Part shown: piece after piece, positions 33,547-43,055 of the stretch | How the letters are laid out: each line of letters opens with the position of its first letter | Numbering within the stretch: the first letter of the stretch is position 1 | Assembly: GCF_044962685.1 (NCBI RefSeq) | Contig: NZ_JBBKTX010000004.1 | Location: 1 to 64,000, forward strand | Source: Oceanobacter antarcticus | Lineage (GTDB): Bacteria; Pseudomonadota; Gammaproteobacteria; Pseudomonadales; Oceanobacteraceae | DNA length: 64,000 bases | Direction of reading: 5' to 3' | Program-made: the position numbers and the translations under genes | The notes under the pieces: generated by a model | The model's input: the letters and a program-made list of their open reading frames with translations, nothing else | Database searches by the model: none | What the model was told of the DNA's origin: nothing

Positions 33547-34524
33547 CTATGACGAAGATCGCCGCAAGGTTTCAGAAGGCAACTCACCAATATGCTGGCG
33601 ATAATGCTGTGCAAAACGCCCAAGATTGGAAAACCCGTAATTAATAACCACCTCAGTCACATTCCTTGCTGTTCGAGGTCGGGCACTTAATTCCCGGAAC
33701 ACACTTTCAATTTTGAGCAGGCGAATAAACTCGCCTGGGGTGCAGTCCAGTGAGGATCTGAGGCGGTTATACAAGGTCTTGACGCTGACCTTGCAGGACG
33801 CTGCCAGAGCAGACAGATCGACATCCTCCTGCAGATTGGTCAGCACCTGACGCCGCAATTGAGCCACCACCGCATCGTTCAGCGGCTGTGTGGTTATCAT
33901 CCCGCAACCAAGACCATGAAACAGTTGCAGTATCAGGCCATGACACACTTGTAACTGGTGAAAACGTATATGTTCTCGGAAATGGTCTGTTTGGTGCGAC
34001 GGCTGCGTCATCACCTTTACCAGTTGCTCCAGCTCTGGGGCTCCGCAGACGACAGGCAGCTCCCAAAGTGTTTCCTTCCGTAGCCAACTCATACCAATTG
34101 CCGCGTCACTGAGTTCAGCCAACGGCACATTCAGAATACTGAAGCAACCGTCACTATCAGGAACCAAGGCATTGTGAGTGCCAGCAAACAGCAGCAGCAC
34201 ATCACCGGATTGCAGCTGGTAGCAAGTACCACTACACAGCAATTGATGGCGCCCAGTATGACTGACAACCACCTGCATCATCTCTGCCGGAATGACCCAG
34301 TCACAAGGCATATCCAGACCACTGAACGACACCAAAGCATGGCTCCCCCGACACTCTACGAATATGTCTGACTGCTGGCTAGTCTGTGGCACAGGCCCGC
34401 CCCTCAGGAACGCAAATACCTCCTGAATGCAGATATAGTCAGGACATGAATGCCGTCTGCCATCCGTCAGAGCGGCTGGAGCTGGCCTAGTCTGTAATGT
34501 ATCAATAAAACCGCATGCCGCCAT
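33547..34524 (-). CDS. AraC-family regulator
   Basis: The 325-residue protein has an N-terminal sensor domain and a C-terminal AraC DNA-binding domain with two HTHs: VDLSALAASCKVSVKTLYNRLRSSL, then RNVTEVVINYGFSNLGRFAQHYRQHIGELPSETL. AAAGG lies 9 nt before the ATG. It is convergent with the TetR gene and lies 12 nt before the universal stress gene on the same strand, so it could share a transcript with it or the TRAP genes. The end of its HTH resembles that of the AraC protein at 56-57 kb, suggesting the same subfamily. The effector is unknown. Confidence 0.88.
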   Translation of the reverse strand: MAACGFIDTLQTRPAPAALTDGRRHSCPDYICIQEVFAFLRGGPVPQTSQQSDIFVECRGSHALVSFSGLDMPCDWVIPAEMMQVVVSHTGRHQLLCSGTCYQLQSGDVLLLFAGTHNALVPDSDGCFSILNVPLAELSDAAIGMSWLRKETLWELPVVCGAPELEQLVKVMTQPSHQTDHFREHIRFHQLQVCHGLILQLFHGLGCGMITTQPLNDAVVAQLRRQVLTNLQEDVDLSALAASCKVSVKTLYNRLRSSLDCTPGEFIRLLKIESVFRELSARPRTARNVTEVVINYGFSNLGRFAQHYRQHIGELPSETLRRSSS

Positions 34525-34535
34525 AACCCTGCCTT

Positions 34536-35024
34536 TTAGAGAAGAGGAACGATCAGTACTGGGCGAGCACCGTGCTCCATCACCTTGGCAGCGGTTGAAC
34601 CCAACAGTTTTTTGCCGAGCCCAAGCCCATGACGCGTCCCCATGACGATCACACTGGCCTTGATTTCATCCGCTACACGGAGAATTTCTTGCCACGCACG
34701 CCCCTCTTCGACGCGAGCAACCAGCTGATCCGCTTGCAACTGCTCGTCGATATCCAGTTCCGCAGCGCAAAAATCCTGCACCCGCGCCAGAATCTGCTCC
34801 CGTACCGCAACAAGGCTGTCATCATGCAAGGCCTGCAATGACGGATCCTGAGCCATGAGCTGCTGCGCCAGACGGTCAGCCTGACGGCTCGGCGATTCGA
34901 TCACATGCAGGTAGGTAATGTGCGACTGGTAATGGCCACACAAGCTGACCGCCGCTCGAAATGCCGGGCGCGAACCATCCTGCAAATCGGATGCGTACAA
35001 AATACGTTTAACACCAGGCAGCAT
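34536..35024 (-). CDS. Universal stress protein (UspA-like)
   Basis: A 162-residue UspA fold: first strand ILYASDLQDGSRPAFRAAVSL, and the nucleotide-binding C-terminal string VIVMGTRHGLGLGKKLLGSTAAKVMEHGARPVLIVP (G-x2-G-x9-G-S/T). It thus belongs to the ATP-binding group. Stress proteins are often encoded with TRAP transporters (TeaD with the ectoine transporter is the known example), where they regulate uptake. It lies 36 nt after the dctM-type gene on the same strand, so a similar regulatory role is likely. Confidence 0.9.
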   Translation of the reverse strand: MLPGVKRILYASDLQDGSRPAFRAAVSLCGHYQSHITYLHVIESPSRQADRLAQQLMAQDPSLQALHDDSLVAVREQILARVQDFCAAELDIDEQLQADQLVARVEEGRAWQEILRVADEIKASVIVMGTRHGLGLGKKLLGSTAAKVMEHGARPVLIVPLL

Positions 35025-35060
35025 AAGGCACCTCCTGTTGGATAATCAGAGTAAACGGCA

Positions 35061-36389
35061 TCAGCGATACAGCCATTCCGGCAGCAGCATGGCGATCGCT
35101 GGAATAAAGACAATCAATGCCAGACGCACAATATCGGCACACCAGAAGGGCGTCACTCCCTTGAAAATGGTCGCCGGATTCACATTACGTAGCACCGCAC
35201 TGAGCACAAACACATTCATGCCTACTGGAGGCGTGATCAGGCTGATTTCGGTGACCACCACCACCACAATACCGAACCACACCAGATCAAAACCCAAGCT
35301 TTGCACCAGCGGAAAAAAAATCGGCACCGTCAGCAGCATCATCGATAAGCTTTCAAACACCATTCCAAGTACAATATAAATACCCAGAATCACCAGAATC
35401 ACTCCCATCGGGCTCATATCCAGCGCCGAGACAAAGGTCAGCAAATCGGCGGGCAACCCGGCACGGTTGATAAAATCGGAAAAAATCAAAGCCCCTATCA
35501 GTACCGTAAACAACATAGCGCTGGTACGTCCGGTATCCGTAAGTGCCAAAAACAATGAGCTGAACGACAGGCTACGACGCGTCAAGGCAATAATAAAGGC
35601 ACCGCCAGCACCAATTCCTGCCGCTTCAGTCGGCGTAAACACGCCGAGGTAAATGCCCCCCATCACCAGCGTAAACAGAATCACCACACCCCAGACCCCC
35701 TTCATCGCCTCCAGCCGCTGTTTCCAATCCAGTTTGTCACCGCAAGGGCCCGCTTCCGGAGTGCGCCACACCACAAACTTGACTGCTCCTAGGTACAACA
35801 GAATACCCAAAATACCAGGCATAAAACCGGCGGCGAACAGCTCACGGATACTGGTTTCAGTCAGCAAGCCATAAATCACAAGAATCACGCTGGGCGGTAT
35901 CAGAATCCCCAACGTGCCACCGGCAGCGATCGATGCCGTTGCCAGCGAATCGGCATAGCCGTACTTCCGCATCGGAGGCATCGCCACCTTGGCCATAGTC
36001 GCCGAGGTTGCCAAAGACGAGCCGCAAATCGCCGAGAACCCGCCACAAGCCACCACAGTGGCCATCGACAAGCCTCCGCGGTGATGTCCCAGAAAGGCAT
36101 TAGAAGCACGGTATAACGCTTGCGACAGACCGGAGCTGGTCACCAGATTGCCCATCAGAATAAATAGCGGTATGACCGACAGGCTGTATTCTTGCACCGT
36201 GTCAATGACCCGGTTGGATGCCATCGCCAAGGCACCGGTCCAGCGAAACTCCAGCAGATTATCGAACCCGAGTCCCTGCAAATAAGCGAAGCCGAAAAAT
36301 CCGACCAGCCCCATGGCAAAGGCAATGGGAATGCGTACGACAATAATCAACAGCAACAATATAAAAAAGCCAATCAGTGCGACGATCAT
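35061..36389 (-). CDS. dctM: TRAP transporter large permease DctM-type
   Basis: A 442-residue membrane protein with about 12 hydrophobic helices and the conserved TRAP strings AMASNRVIDTVQEYSLSVIPLFILMGNLV, GILIPPSVILVIYGLLTE, FTPTEAAGIGAGGAF and EISLITPPVGMNVFVL. It uses a sodium gradient to import an organic acid delivered by the periplasmic protein. The small permease and binding-protein genes lie directly upstream on the same strand, so the set is complete. Confidence 0.95.
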   Translation of the reverse strand: MIVALIGFFILLLLIIVVRIPIAFAMGLVGFFGFAYLQGLGFDNLLEFRWTGALAMASNRVIDTVQEYSLSVIPLFILMGNLVTSSGLSQALYRASNAFLGHHRGGLSMATVVACGGFSAICGSSLATSATMAKVAMPPMRKYGYADSLATASIAAGGTLGILIPPSVILVIYGLLTETSIRELFAAGFMPGILGILLYLGAVKFVVWRTPEAGPCGDKLDWKQRLEAMKGVWGVVILFTLVMGGIYLGVFTPTEAAGIGAGGAFIIALTRRSLSFSSLFLALTDTGRTSAMLFTVLIGALIFSDFINRAGLPADLLTFVSALDMSPMGVILVILGIYIVLGMVFESLSMMLLTVPIFFPLVQSLGFDLVWFGIVVVVVTEISLITPPVGMNVFVLSAVLRNVNPATIFKGVTPFWCADIVRLALIVFIPAIAMLLPEWLYR

Positions 36390-36430
36390 ATGGGAATTCC
36401 GATAAATAAAGTGGTAAAAATCATTTCAGC

Positions 36431-36943
36431 TCATCGCTCTTCATTCAGTATTCTATATATTCCATAGCTGACCATAACAACCGCACAGACATAACTCATC
36501 ACCGATATATACTGAACAATATAACCAACCGGCATTTGCAGATACTCGGTGACAACTTCACGCCGTAACGAACGTTCAGCGGTAAACATCATGCGCCCAG
36601 CCACGGCATAAAAAGCCCCAGAGACCAGCAGCGCAGATAACAACCCCAACGCCTTGACCAATCGATGGTTCATATAACGATCCAGCAAATCGACAACGAC
36701 ATGGCCTCCGCGCCAGGTAATAACCGGCATTTCGGCAAACACCACCACCGCCAGTGCTAGCTCGGTGATTTCCACGGTGCCATCGACCGCGTTGTTTAAA
36801 AAATAGCGTCCGATCACATCGGCACACGTCAGCAGCATCAGCGCCATCAGCACGGCAGCAGCAACGCACTCAAGGGAGAAGGCCAGCCATTTGGCTGGCC
36901 CCTTCTCCTCGTAGTGTTCTGAAATCCAATCAGAAAACACCAT
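36431..36943 (-). CDS. dctQ: TRAP transporter small permease DctQ-type
   Basis: A 170-residue protein with four membrane helices, the first around ECVAAAVLMALMLLTCADVIGRYFL and the last around VQYISVMSYVCAVVMVSYGIY. The motif DVIGRYFLNNAVDGTVEITEL is typical of DctQ. It lies 3 nt after the binding-protein stop and 41 nt before the large permease. Confidence 0.93.
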   Translation of the reverse strand: MVFSDWISEHYEEKGPAKWLAFSLECVAAAVLMALMLLTCADVIGRYFLNNAVDGTVEITELALAVVVFAEMPVITWRGGHVVVDLLDRYMNHRLVKALGLLSALLVSGAFYAVAGRMMFTAERSLRREVVTEYLQMPVGYIVQYISVMSYVCAVVMVSYGIYRILNEER

Positions 36944-36946
36944 CTG

Positions 36947-37978
36947 CTATTTCGCTCTGTGGTAATTACGGGCAATATTTCGCAACTCAGCCAAGGCCGC
37001 CTCCGCGTCAACCTTGCGGTCAGCAACAGAGTCTATCCAGAGCTTATCCATACCGGTAATCAGCGTATTGAATTGACGCGACAGCAGCTGCGCAGCTCCG
37101 ACTTCGTTGATTTCTACCTTGTCGGCCTTGGCTGCGATAAAACCTTCCCCGTCACCTTCTTCCCAGGCCGCACCGGCCATCCGGGACAATTTCTCACCCG
37201 AAACAGACATAATGGCCTGACGGTCACGTTCGCTCAGGCTATCGAGAAAATCCGGGTTGATGAACATAGAGAAGCTGCCCATATACATGCCTTCCGGAAA
37301 AATCGTGATGTATTTGGTGACTTCGCTCAGACGCAGGCTTTTTTGCTGTGCCATCGGCATAAAGATGCCGTCGATCACTCCCTGCTGCAGCATTTCGTAG
37401 GCTTTGGTGGCGGGTGCAGCCACCGGCGTTACTTTCATTTTTTCTGATAATTCGGTCTGGATACCGCCCCCTACACGAATTTTCTTGCCTTCCAGATCAG
37501 CCAGCGAGGTGATACGAAAATTTGACTGAATGGTACCCTGACCATGGGTAAACATCCCCAAGACTTCCAGACCTTCAAATTCATTCGCGACGCGGAAATA
37601 TTTGTCGTACACACGCCACAGCGCCACCGAGGCAGCTTCGGCACCGACACCCAGCCCTGGCTGCTCCACAATTTGTGGCAGTTTAAAACGGCCTGGTACG
37701 TACCCGTGGTAGCTGAAGCTGGCATCAATCACGCCATCTTCCACTAGCTGAAACATGGTTTTCGGATGACCCAACCCGTACTCGAGTTTGACCTTGACCC
37801 GCCCCTCGGTGGCTTCTTCCACCCATTTAGCCCAGGTCGGCCAAACAATGGCATTCTGATTGTCGGTTGGTGGCAACCAGGTACCAACCCGTAATTCGGT
37901 GGCAGAATGACTGACGGCGGAGGTCACCAATGCTGCGATTGCCACACCGGCCGCCGCCATATTTTTAATACTAAACAT
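36947..37978 (-). CDS. dctP: TRAP substrate-binding protein DctP-type
   Basis: A 343-residue periplasmic binding protein with a signal peptide (MAAAGVAIAALVTSAVSHS, mature protein from about ATELRVG). Family features include LRVGTWLPPTDNQNAIVWPTW, the loop KIRVGGGIQTELSEKM with an Arg in the position that binds the ligand carboxylate, and GVIDGIFMPM. First gene of the TRAP operon, with a palindromic site upstream. Because it lies between the aromatic cluster and paaZ it may import phenylacetate or another aromatic acid, but the ligand cannot be read from sequence. Confidence 0.93.
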   Translation of the reverse strand: MFSIKNMAAAGVAIAALVTSAVSHSATELRVGTWLPPTDNQNAIVWPTWAKWVEEATEGRVKVKLEYGLGHPKTMFQLVEDGVIDASFSYHGYVPGRFKLPQIVEQPGLGVGAEAASVALWRVYDKYFRVANEFEGLEVLGMFTHGQGTIQSNFRITSLADLEGKKIRVGGGIQTELSEKMKVTPVAAPATKAYEMLQQGVIDGIFMPMAQQKSLRLSEVTKYITIFPEGMYMGSFSMFINPDFLDSLSERDRQAIMSVSGEKLSRMAGAAWEEGDGEGFIAAKADKVEINEVGAAQLLSRQFNTLITGMDKLWIDSVADRKVDAEAALAELRNIARNYHRAK

Positions 37979-38021
37979 GTCGTTTTCACCCTTGCTTTTA
38001 GATTTATTTTATTTTGTCTCG

Positions 38022-38038
38022 TTATCACACTGTGATAA
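38022..38038. promoter_or_regulatory. Perfect palindrome upstream of the TRAP operon
   Basis: TTATCACACTGTGATAA is a perfect palindrome of two 8-nt arms around one base, 44 nt upstream of the binding-protein start. It is a likely operator. The half-sites face the opposite way from a CRP site. No further copy was noticed in the window. Confidence 0.5.
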
Positions 38039-38184
38039 AAAGCCAAATGGGCACTACTTTATTTCGGTATTATCTCGTCAGACTCAAATACCAATTTATT
38101 AACGTTATCAACGCCAGAAAAATAATATTTTTTTATGCTGAATACTTATTTATTCTTATATGGAAATAAAATCGCTTGCCGAAG

Positions 38185-40245
38185 TTAACTGCCGACCCCC
38201 TGTTTTTTCACCAGTGTCAGAATGTCATAGCTGGCCACCAGCTCACCCTGCTGATTGGTCACCTGAACATCCCACGCCACGACTCCCTGAGGGTCACCCT
38301 TCGGACTTTCCTTGCCCTGATCGATTTTGCGTTTACAGGTCAGCCGCGCCTGAATCGTGTCACCGATACCGACCGGATTCACAAAGCGCAGGTTATCCAG
38401 ACCGTAGTTGGCCAGCACCGGGCCAACGCCGGGGGATACAAACAGACCGGCTGCGGCCGATAACACGAAATAACCATGCGCGATACGTTGTTCGAACTGC
38501 GAATCCCGTGCTGCTAGTTCATCAAAATGCATATAAAAATGATCACCAGATAAACAACCGAAGTTGACGATATCGGCTTCGGTCACTGTGCGTCGGTGCG
38601 TCAGTAACGACTCACCAATTCTCAATTCTTCAAAATGCCGGCGGAACGGGTGTACTTCGGTCTCATAGGTTTGGCCACCACGCACGTATTCTCCGGTTAC
38701 GGCAGTCAACATGGTGGGCGACCCCTGCACCGCCGCACGCTGCAAATAATGCTTTACTGCCCGGATTCCTCCCAGTTCCTCGCCACCACCGGCACGACCA
38801 GGGCCACCGTGTTTCAGCATGGGTAATGGTGAGCCGTGGCCTGTCGATTCAGTAGCTGCTTCGGCGTCGAGAATATGAACACGGCCATGCCAGCTGGCGA
38901 TGGCGGGCACGATCCGGGCAGCCAGCTCCGGGCTTCGGGTAATCACTGACGACACCAGCGAACCCTTGCCACGAGCCGCCAGCTCAATTGCATGATCAAT
39001 ATCCCGATATGGCATCAGCGTACTGACCGGGCCAAACGCTTCAATATCGTGAGCGCCACCTTCTGCATCGGGATCACGGCACAACAGCAGGGTTGGTTCA
39101 AAGAAGGCTCCGTTACTGGCACCTTCACCTAGCGGAGAGAAATCAGCCGTACCGCCATATACCCGTTCGCAGCTAGTCATCAGGGCTTCGACCTGATGAT
39201 GCACGTCGCGCTGCTGATCATGGGAAGCCAACGCTCCCATCCGTACGCCCTCAATCGCCGGGTCACCGACGCGGGTTTTAGCCAATCTGGCGATCAGTTT
39301 TTCTGTCACTGCATCCACCTTGTCCGCAGGCACCAACACCCGGCGAATGGCGGTACATTTTTGCCCGGCCTTGGTGGTCATTTCACGGACAACCTCTTTC
39401 ACAAACAGATCAAATTCGGCGTCGTCCGGCGTTACGTCCGGCGCTAGAATGGCGCAATTGAGGGAGTCGGCTTCGGCGTTAAACATCACCGAGTTAGCAA
39501 CCAGATTAGGCGTTACCCGCAACTTGGCCGCTGTTGCGGCTGACCCGGTGAACGTCACAATATCCTGTCCACCCAGCCGATCCAGCAAGTCGCCGGTGCG
39601 ACCGATCACCAGTTGCAAGCTGCCTTCCGGTAACAAGCCCGACTGCTGCATCAGCCGTACAGCCGCTTCGGTGACATAGCTGGTCGAGGAACCCGGTTTG
39701 ACAATACAGGGCATGCCGGCGAGGAAGTTAGGCGCAAATTTTTCCAACATGCCCCACACCGGGAAGTTGAAGGCGTTGATATGCACCGTAACCCCCCGAC
39801 GTGGCACCAAAATGTGACCACCAGCAAAGGCTCCTGTTGGCCCCAGCGGTATCACATCGTCTTCCGGGATCAGATTGCCAGAAGGCAATTCCCGTCGGCC
39901 CAAACTGGCGTAAGCAAACAGAGTACCAGCGCCGCCTTCGATATCAATCCAGCTGTCGGCGCGAGTGGCTCCACTATGGGTGGAAATAGTGTAGAGGGTT
40001 TCCTTGTGTTCGATCAGGTACTTGCCCAACGCCCTCAAACAGGCGGCACGGCTCTGGAAATCCATCGCCAGCAGTGATTGCTGACCAGCACGACGGGCGA
40101 AGTCTAGTGACTGCTCAAAATCGATGGTCTCGGCATGAGTGTGATACACCAGCTTGCCATTGACAGCGCTGGCCAGCGGGTTGGCCGCAGTCGAACCAAT
40201 CCATTGGCCCGCAATAAAACTTTGTAACGTCGGTATCTGATTCAT
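38185..40245 (-). CDS. paaZ: Oxepin-CoA hydrolase / 3-oxo-5,6-dehydrosuberyl-CoA semialdehyde dehydrogenase PaaZ
   Basis: The 686-residue bifunctional enzyme has an N-terminal aldehyde dehydrogenase (Cys nucleophile in TKAGQKCTAIRRV near residue 295). The C-terminal (R)-hydratase/MaoC domain has NFGCLSGDHFYMHFDELAA and RIAHGYFVLSAAAGLF, with the catalytic Asp and His. It opens the oxepin ring and oxidises the resulting aldehyde. It is the last gene of the paaABCDE-Z unit, 55 nt after paaE. Both active sites appear intact, so the semialdehyde should be handled within one enzyme. Confidence 0.96.
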   Translation of the reverse strand: MNQIPTLQSFIAGQWIGSTAANPLASAVNGKLVYHTHAETIDFEQSLDFARRAGQQSLLAMDFQSRAACLRALGKYLIEHKETLYTISTHSGATRADSWIDIEGGAGTLFAYASLGRRELPSGNLIPEDDVIPLGPTGAFAGGHILVPRRGVTVHINAFNFPVWGMLEKFAPNFLAGMPCIVKPGSSTSYVTEAAVRLMQQSGLLPEGSLQLVIGRTGDLLDRLGGQDIVTFTGSAATAAKLRVTPNLVANSVMFNAEADSLNCAILAPDVTPDDAEFDLFVKEVVREMTTKAGQKCTAIRRVLVPADKVDAVTEKLIARLAKTRVGDPAIEGVRMGALASHDQQRDVHHQVEALMTSCERVYGGTADFSPLGEGASNGAFFEPTLLLCRDPDAEGGAHDIEAFGPVSTLMPYRDIDHAIELAARGKGSLVSSVITRSPELAARIVPAIASWHGRVHILDAEAATESTGHGSPLPMLKHGGPGRAGGGEELGGIRAVKHYLQRAAVQGSPTMLTAVTGEYVRGGQTYETEVHPFRRHFEELRIGESLLTHRRTVTEADIVNFGCLSGDHFYMHFDELAARDSQFEQRIAHGYFVLSAAAGLFVSPGVGPVLANYGLDNLRFVNPVGIGDTIQARLTCKRKIDQGKESPKGDPQGVVAWDVQVTNQQGELVASYDILTLVKKQGVGS

Positions 40246-40300
40246 GTCCTGACTCCTGGAAACTCCGGTTAAACAGGTGATTGAGGGTGTTCAGTCATTC

Positions 40301-41377
40301 TCAGACTTCGTCGAAATCCAGTACCACCTTGCGGCTGAGCGGGTACGACTGGCACGACAGTACATAGCCAGCCTTCACCTCGTACTCTTCCAGGCCAACA
40401 CTGACGTCCATATCGACTTCACCCTCGATGACCTTGCATTTGCAGGTTGAGCACACCCCGGCCTTACAGGAGAACGGCAACTCGGCACCGTGCTCATTAC
40501 CTGCTTCCAGCAGGTTGGTGGTGTTCTGAGCCAAATCGAAGGTTTTGCTGTGGCCATCGCGAATCACTGTAATTTCACTGATACTGGCATCCCTAGCGGC
40601 AGCTTCCGCCCGCTGTTCACGCTTGCGCTCGTTACCAGCGCTGGCAAACAGTTCAAAATGGATTTTATCGGCGGCCAGACCACACTCTTTGAGGGTACCG
40701 CGCACGGTTTCTGTCATTGCTTCCGGACCACAGATAAAAGCGGCATCCAGTGTTCTGGTATCAATCCAGCGACTGAACAAGGTGCGGCACTTGTCAGCGT
40801 CAATATGGCCGTTATACAGATCAATATCCTGCTGCTCCCGGCTAAACACATAGATCAGGTTTAACCGCCCCATCCAAGTGTTTTTCAGGTTTTCCAGCGC
40901 TTCACGGAACATCGCCGAAGAACTGGAGCGATTGCCATAAATCACAGTGATTGTGCTGTTGGGTTCCACTTCCAACGTGCTTTTTACAATCGATAGAATC
41001 GGCGTAATGCCACTGCCTGCCGCTACCAGCAGGTAGTGTCCTGCGCGTTCGGGATTCAGCTCGGTGTAGAAGCTGCCCATCGGTGGCATCACCTGTAGCT
41101 GAGCGCCCGGCTGCAACTGCTCGTTGGCAAAGGTAGAAAACAGGCCGCCGGGGACTTTCTTGACGGCAACACGGATTTCCCCATCGTTAACACCGGTACA
41201 AATCGAATAGGAACGGCGCACGTCTTCACCTTCAATCTCAGTGCGCAAGGTCAGGTACTGGCCCTGGGTAAAGCGATAGGTGTCGGCCAGCTCAGCAGGT
41301 ACGGCAAAGGCCAGTGATACTGAATCTCGTGTTTCGCGACGCAAGTCGGAAACGGTTAACGAGTGAAATTGACTCAT
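40301..41377 (-). CDS. paaE: Phenylacetyl-CoA epoxidase reductase PaaE
   Basis: The 358-residue protein has an N-terminal FAD-binding ferredoxin-reductase domain (RRSYSICTG), an NAD domain (YLLVAAGSGITPILSIV) and a C-terminal [2Fe-2S] domain. The cluster motif is CKAGVCSTCKCKV, with the last Cys in VLSCQSYPL. It passes electrons from NADPH to the PaaABC di-iron epoxidase. The spacing of 42 nt after paaD and the gene order match the pathway's standard layout. Confidence 0.96.
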   Translation of the reverse strand: MSQFHSLTVSDLRRETRDSVSLAFAVPAELADTYRFTQGQYLTLRTEIEGEDVRRSYSICTGVNDGEIRVAVKKVPGGLFSTFANEQLQPGAQLQVMPPMGSFYTELNPERAGHYLLVAAGSGITPILSIVKSTLEVEPNSTITVIYGNRSSSSAMFREALENLKNTWMGRLNLIYVFSREQQDIDLYNGHIDADKCRTLFSRWIDTRTLDAAFICGPEAMTETVRGTLKECGLAADKIHFELFASAGNERKREQRAEAAARDASISEITVIRDGHSKTFDLAQNTTNLLEAGNEHGAELPFSCKAGVCSTCKCKVIEGEVDMDVSVGLEEYEVKAGYVLSCQSYPLSRKVVLDFDEV

Positions 41378-41419
41378 TGTGTCTCTCCAGGGCCACCGTG
41401 TTGTTGGCGGTGACTCAGC

Positions 41420-41995
41420 TCAAATACATTTGAAATAATCAAACGGTTCCAGGCAGTCCAGGCAGCGATAAAGGGCCTTGCACGCCGTTGATCCGAATTC
41501 ACTGACACGCTCGGTGTGGACACTGCCGCACTGGGGACAAGCAATCTCCGGTGCAGCGGCCAGCAAACTCAGCTTGTTGGCACTGCCTACCGGTGGCGCA
41601 ACCCCATAGGCGCGCAAATTTTCTCGCCCGGCGGCAGTAATCCAGTCAGTTGTCCAGGCTGGATCCAGTTGCTGCTTCAGTACCGGTTGGTGAAACCCTG
41701 CAGTGGTCAGAGCTTCTTCAATCAGGGTTTCGATAAATTCGGTCGCTGGGCAACCGGAGTAGGTTGGCGTGACGATCACCTGCAAGTGCCCCGCTGACCA
41801 GCGTACGTCGCGCACAATGCCGAGATCGACGACATTGATCACCGGCACTTCAGGATCCATCACGTCGGCCAGCACAGACCAGGCTCGCTCAATGTCTTCA
41901 GCGCTACCGGCACGTCCCTGCCGATCACTACCAATCAGTTCAACCGCCGGGCCAACCCCTGCCGTCGACAGCGGAGGCAACTTACCAGACGGCAT
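41420..41995 (-). CDS. paaD: Phenylacetyl-CoA epoxidase accessory protein PaaD
   Basis: The 191-residue protein has a MIP18/DUF59-type N-terminal part (WSVLADVMDPEVPVINVVDLGIVRDV) and a C-terminal zinc-like pair CPQCGSVHTERVSEFG...CLDC. DUF59 proteins help assemble iron-sulphur clusters, and PaaD probably does so for PaaE. The start at 41995 is chosen because it gives a 14-nt overlap with the paaC stop, as is usual; a longer reading runs deep into paaC. No strong ribosome site is seen, consistent with translational coupling. Confidence 0.92.
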   Translation of the reverse strand: MPSGKLPPLSTAGVGPAVELIGSDRQGRAGSAEDIERAWSVLADVMDPEVPVINVVDLGIVRDVRWSAGHLQVIVTPTYSGCPATEFIETLIEEALTTAGFHQPVLKQQLDPAWTTDWITAAGRENLRAYGVAPPVGSANKLSLLAAAPEIACPQCGSVHTERVSEFGSTACKALYRCLDCLEPFDYFKCI

Positions 41996-42743
41996 CAGGG
42001 TACGCTCGTTGCAGGAACTGCATTTCGGCCAGCAACACGCCCAAACACTCGGTATGCATGCCTTCACGGCCACTCAGGTAAAACGAGGGCGCGGCTGACG
42101 GCACGGTCAGCGTCGCCTGCTCGAGCACCTGACTGACGGTTGCCAGCCATTGCTCTGCGATCAATTCCGGGGCAGCAATCACGCCAGCGGCTGCCAACCG
42201 ATTTTCTACTTCGTCCCCACTCATCAGCTCAACGGTAAAACGCCAAACGACATCCAGTGCCTTGACCATCCGGTCGTGACTTTCCTCAGTGCCATCGCCA
42301 AGGCGTTGTACCCAATCAGAGGAACGGCGTAGATGGTAGGTCACCTCCTTCAGAGCCTTGGCGGCAATCGCCGCGATACGTTTGTCGGACGAGGCTTTTA
42401 ATGCCGTCAGTACATGGTAGTGCCAGGCGTCGTAAAAGAACTGCTTCAACATGGTGACAGCAAAATCGCCGTTTGGCTGCTCGACCAGCAACAGGTTGCG
42501 ATAGGCACGTTCATCGCGGCAGAAAACCAGTTGGTCGGCAGAACGACCGTCATCCAGCAGCTCTGCAGTGAACTCCAGCCAGTTGCGAGCCTGCCCAAAC
42601 AGGTCGAGACCCACGTTCATCAATGCCATTTCTTCTTCCAGCGCTGGTGCCCGGCCGCACCATTCACACAGGCGTTGCCCCTGTACTACAGCGCTGTCAC
42701 CGAGGCGCAGCAGGTATTCGGTCAGATCGTCATATTGGTTCAT
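41982..42743 (-). CDS. paaC: Phenylacetyl-CoA epoxidase subunit PaaC
   Basis: A 253-residue helical ferritin-like protein, a structural relative of PaaA that lacks a functional di-iron site in known enzymes. Typical strings are YLLRLGDSAVVQGQRLCEWCGRAP, DLFGQARNWLEFTAEL and KALKEVTYHLRRSSDW. It pairs with PaaA to form the epoxidase core. It starts 9 nt after the paaB stop. Confidence 0.96.
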   Translation of the reverse strand: MNQYDDLTEYLLRLGDSAVVQGQRLCEWCGRAPALEEEMALMNVGLDLFGQARNWLEFTAELLDDGRSADQLVFCRDERAYRNLLLVEQPNGDFAVTMLKQFFYDAWHYHVLTALKASSDKRIAAIAAKALKEVTYHLRRSSDWVQRLGDGTEESHDRMVKALDVVWRFTVELMSGDEVENRLAAAGVIAAPELIAEQWLATVSQVLEQATLTVPSAAPSFYLSGREGMHTECLGVLLAEMQFLQRAYPDAVW

Positions 42744-42752
42744 GGCTGTGCC

Positions 42753-43034
42753 TCACATATGGCCGACTTCATCAGGCAGCTTGTAGAAGCTGGCATGGCG
42801 ATAAACCTTGTCATCGGATGGATCGAACAAGGCTTCTTTTTCGTCGGTCGCCGACGCTGTGATCATATTGGAAGGCACAATCCACAGGCTGACGCCTTCG
42901 CTGCGACGGGTATACAAATCGCGGGCGTTTTCCAGCGCCATTTCGGTATCTGTCGCATGAACGCTGCCGACATGCTTATGGTTCAAGCCGTGTTTGCTGC
43001 GCACGAACACTTCAAAAAGAGTCCACTCAGACAT
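42753..43034 (-). CDS. paaB: Phenylacetyl-CoA epoxidase subunit PaaB
   Basis: A 93-residue protein beginning MSEWTLFEVFVRSKHGLNHKHVGS, the conserved PaaB start, and containing ALENARDLYTRRSEGVSLWIVP. It bridges PaaAC dimers into the larger complex. The ATG at 43034 is preferred over one seven codons earlier because GGAG lies about 10 nt upstream and it matches the family start. Confidence 0.95.
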   Translation of the reverse strand: MSEWTLFEVFVRSKHGLNHKHVGSVHATDTEMALENARDLYTRRSEGVSLWIVPSNMITASATDEKEALFDPSDDKVYRHASFYKLPDEVGHM

Positions 43035-43055
43035 AGTTTTAATCTCCGGTATCAA

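Noticed and set aside
38022..38038. CRP-type binding site
   Set aside because: The half-sites are TCACA-N-TGTGA, the reverse order and wrong spacing for CRP (TGTGA-N6-TCACA).
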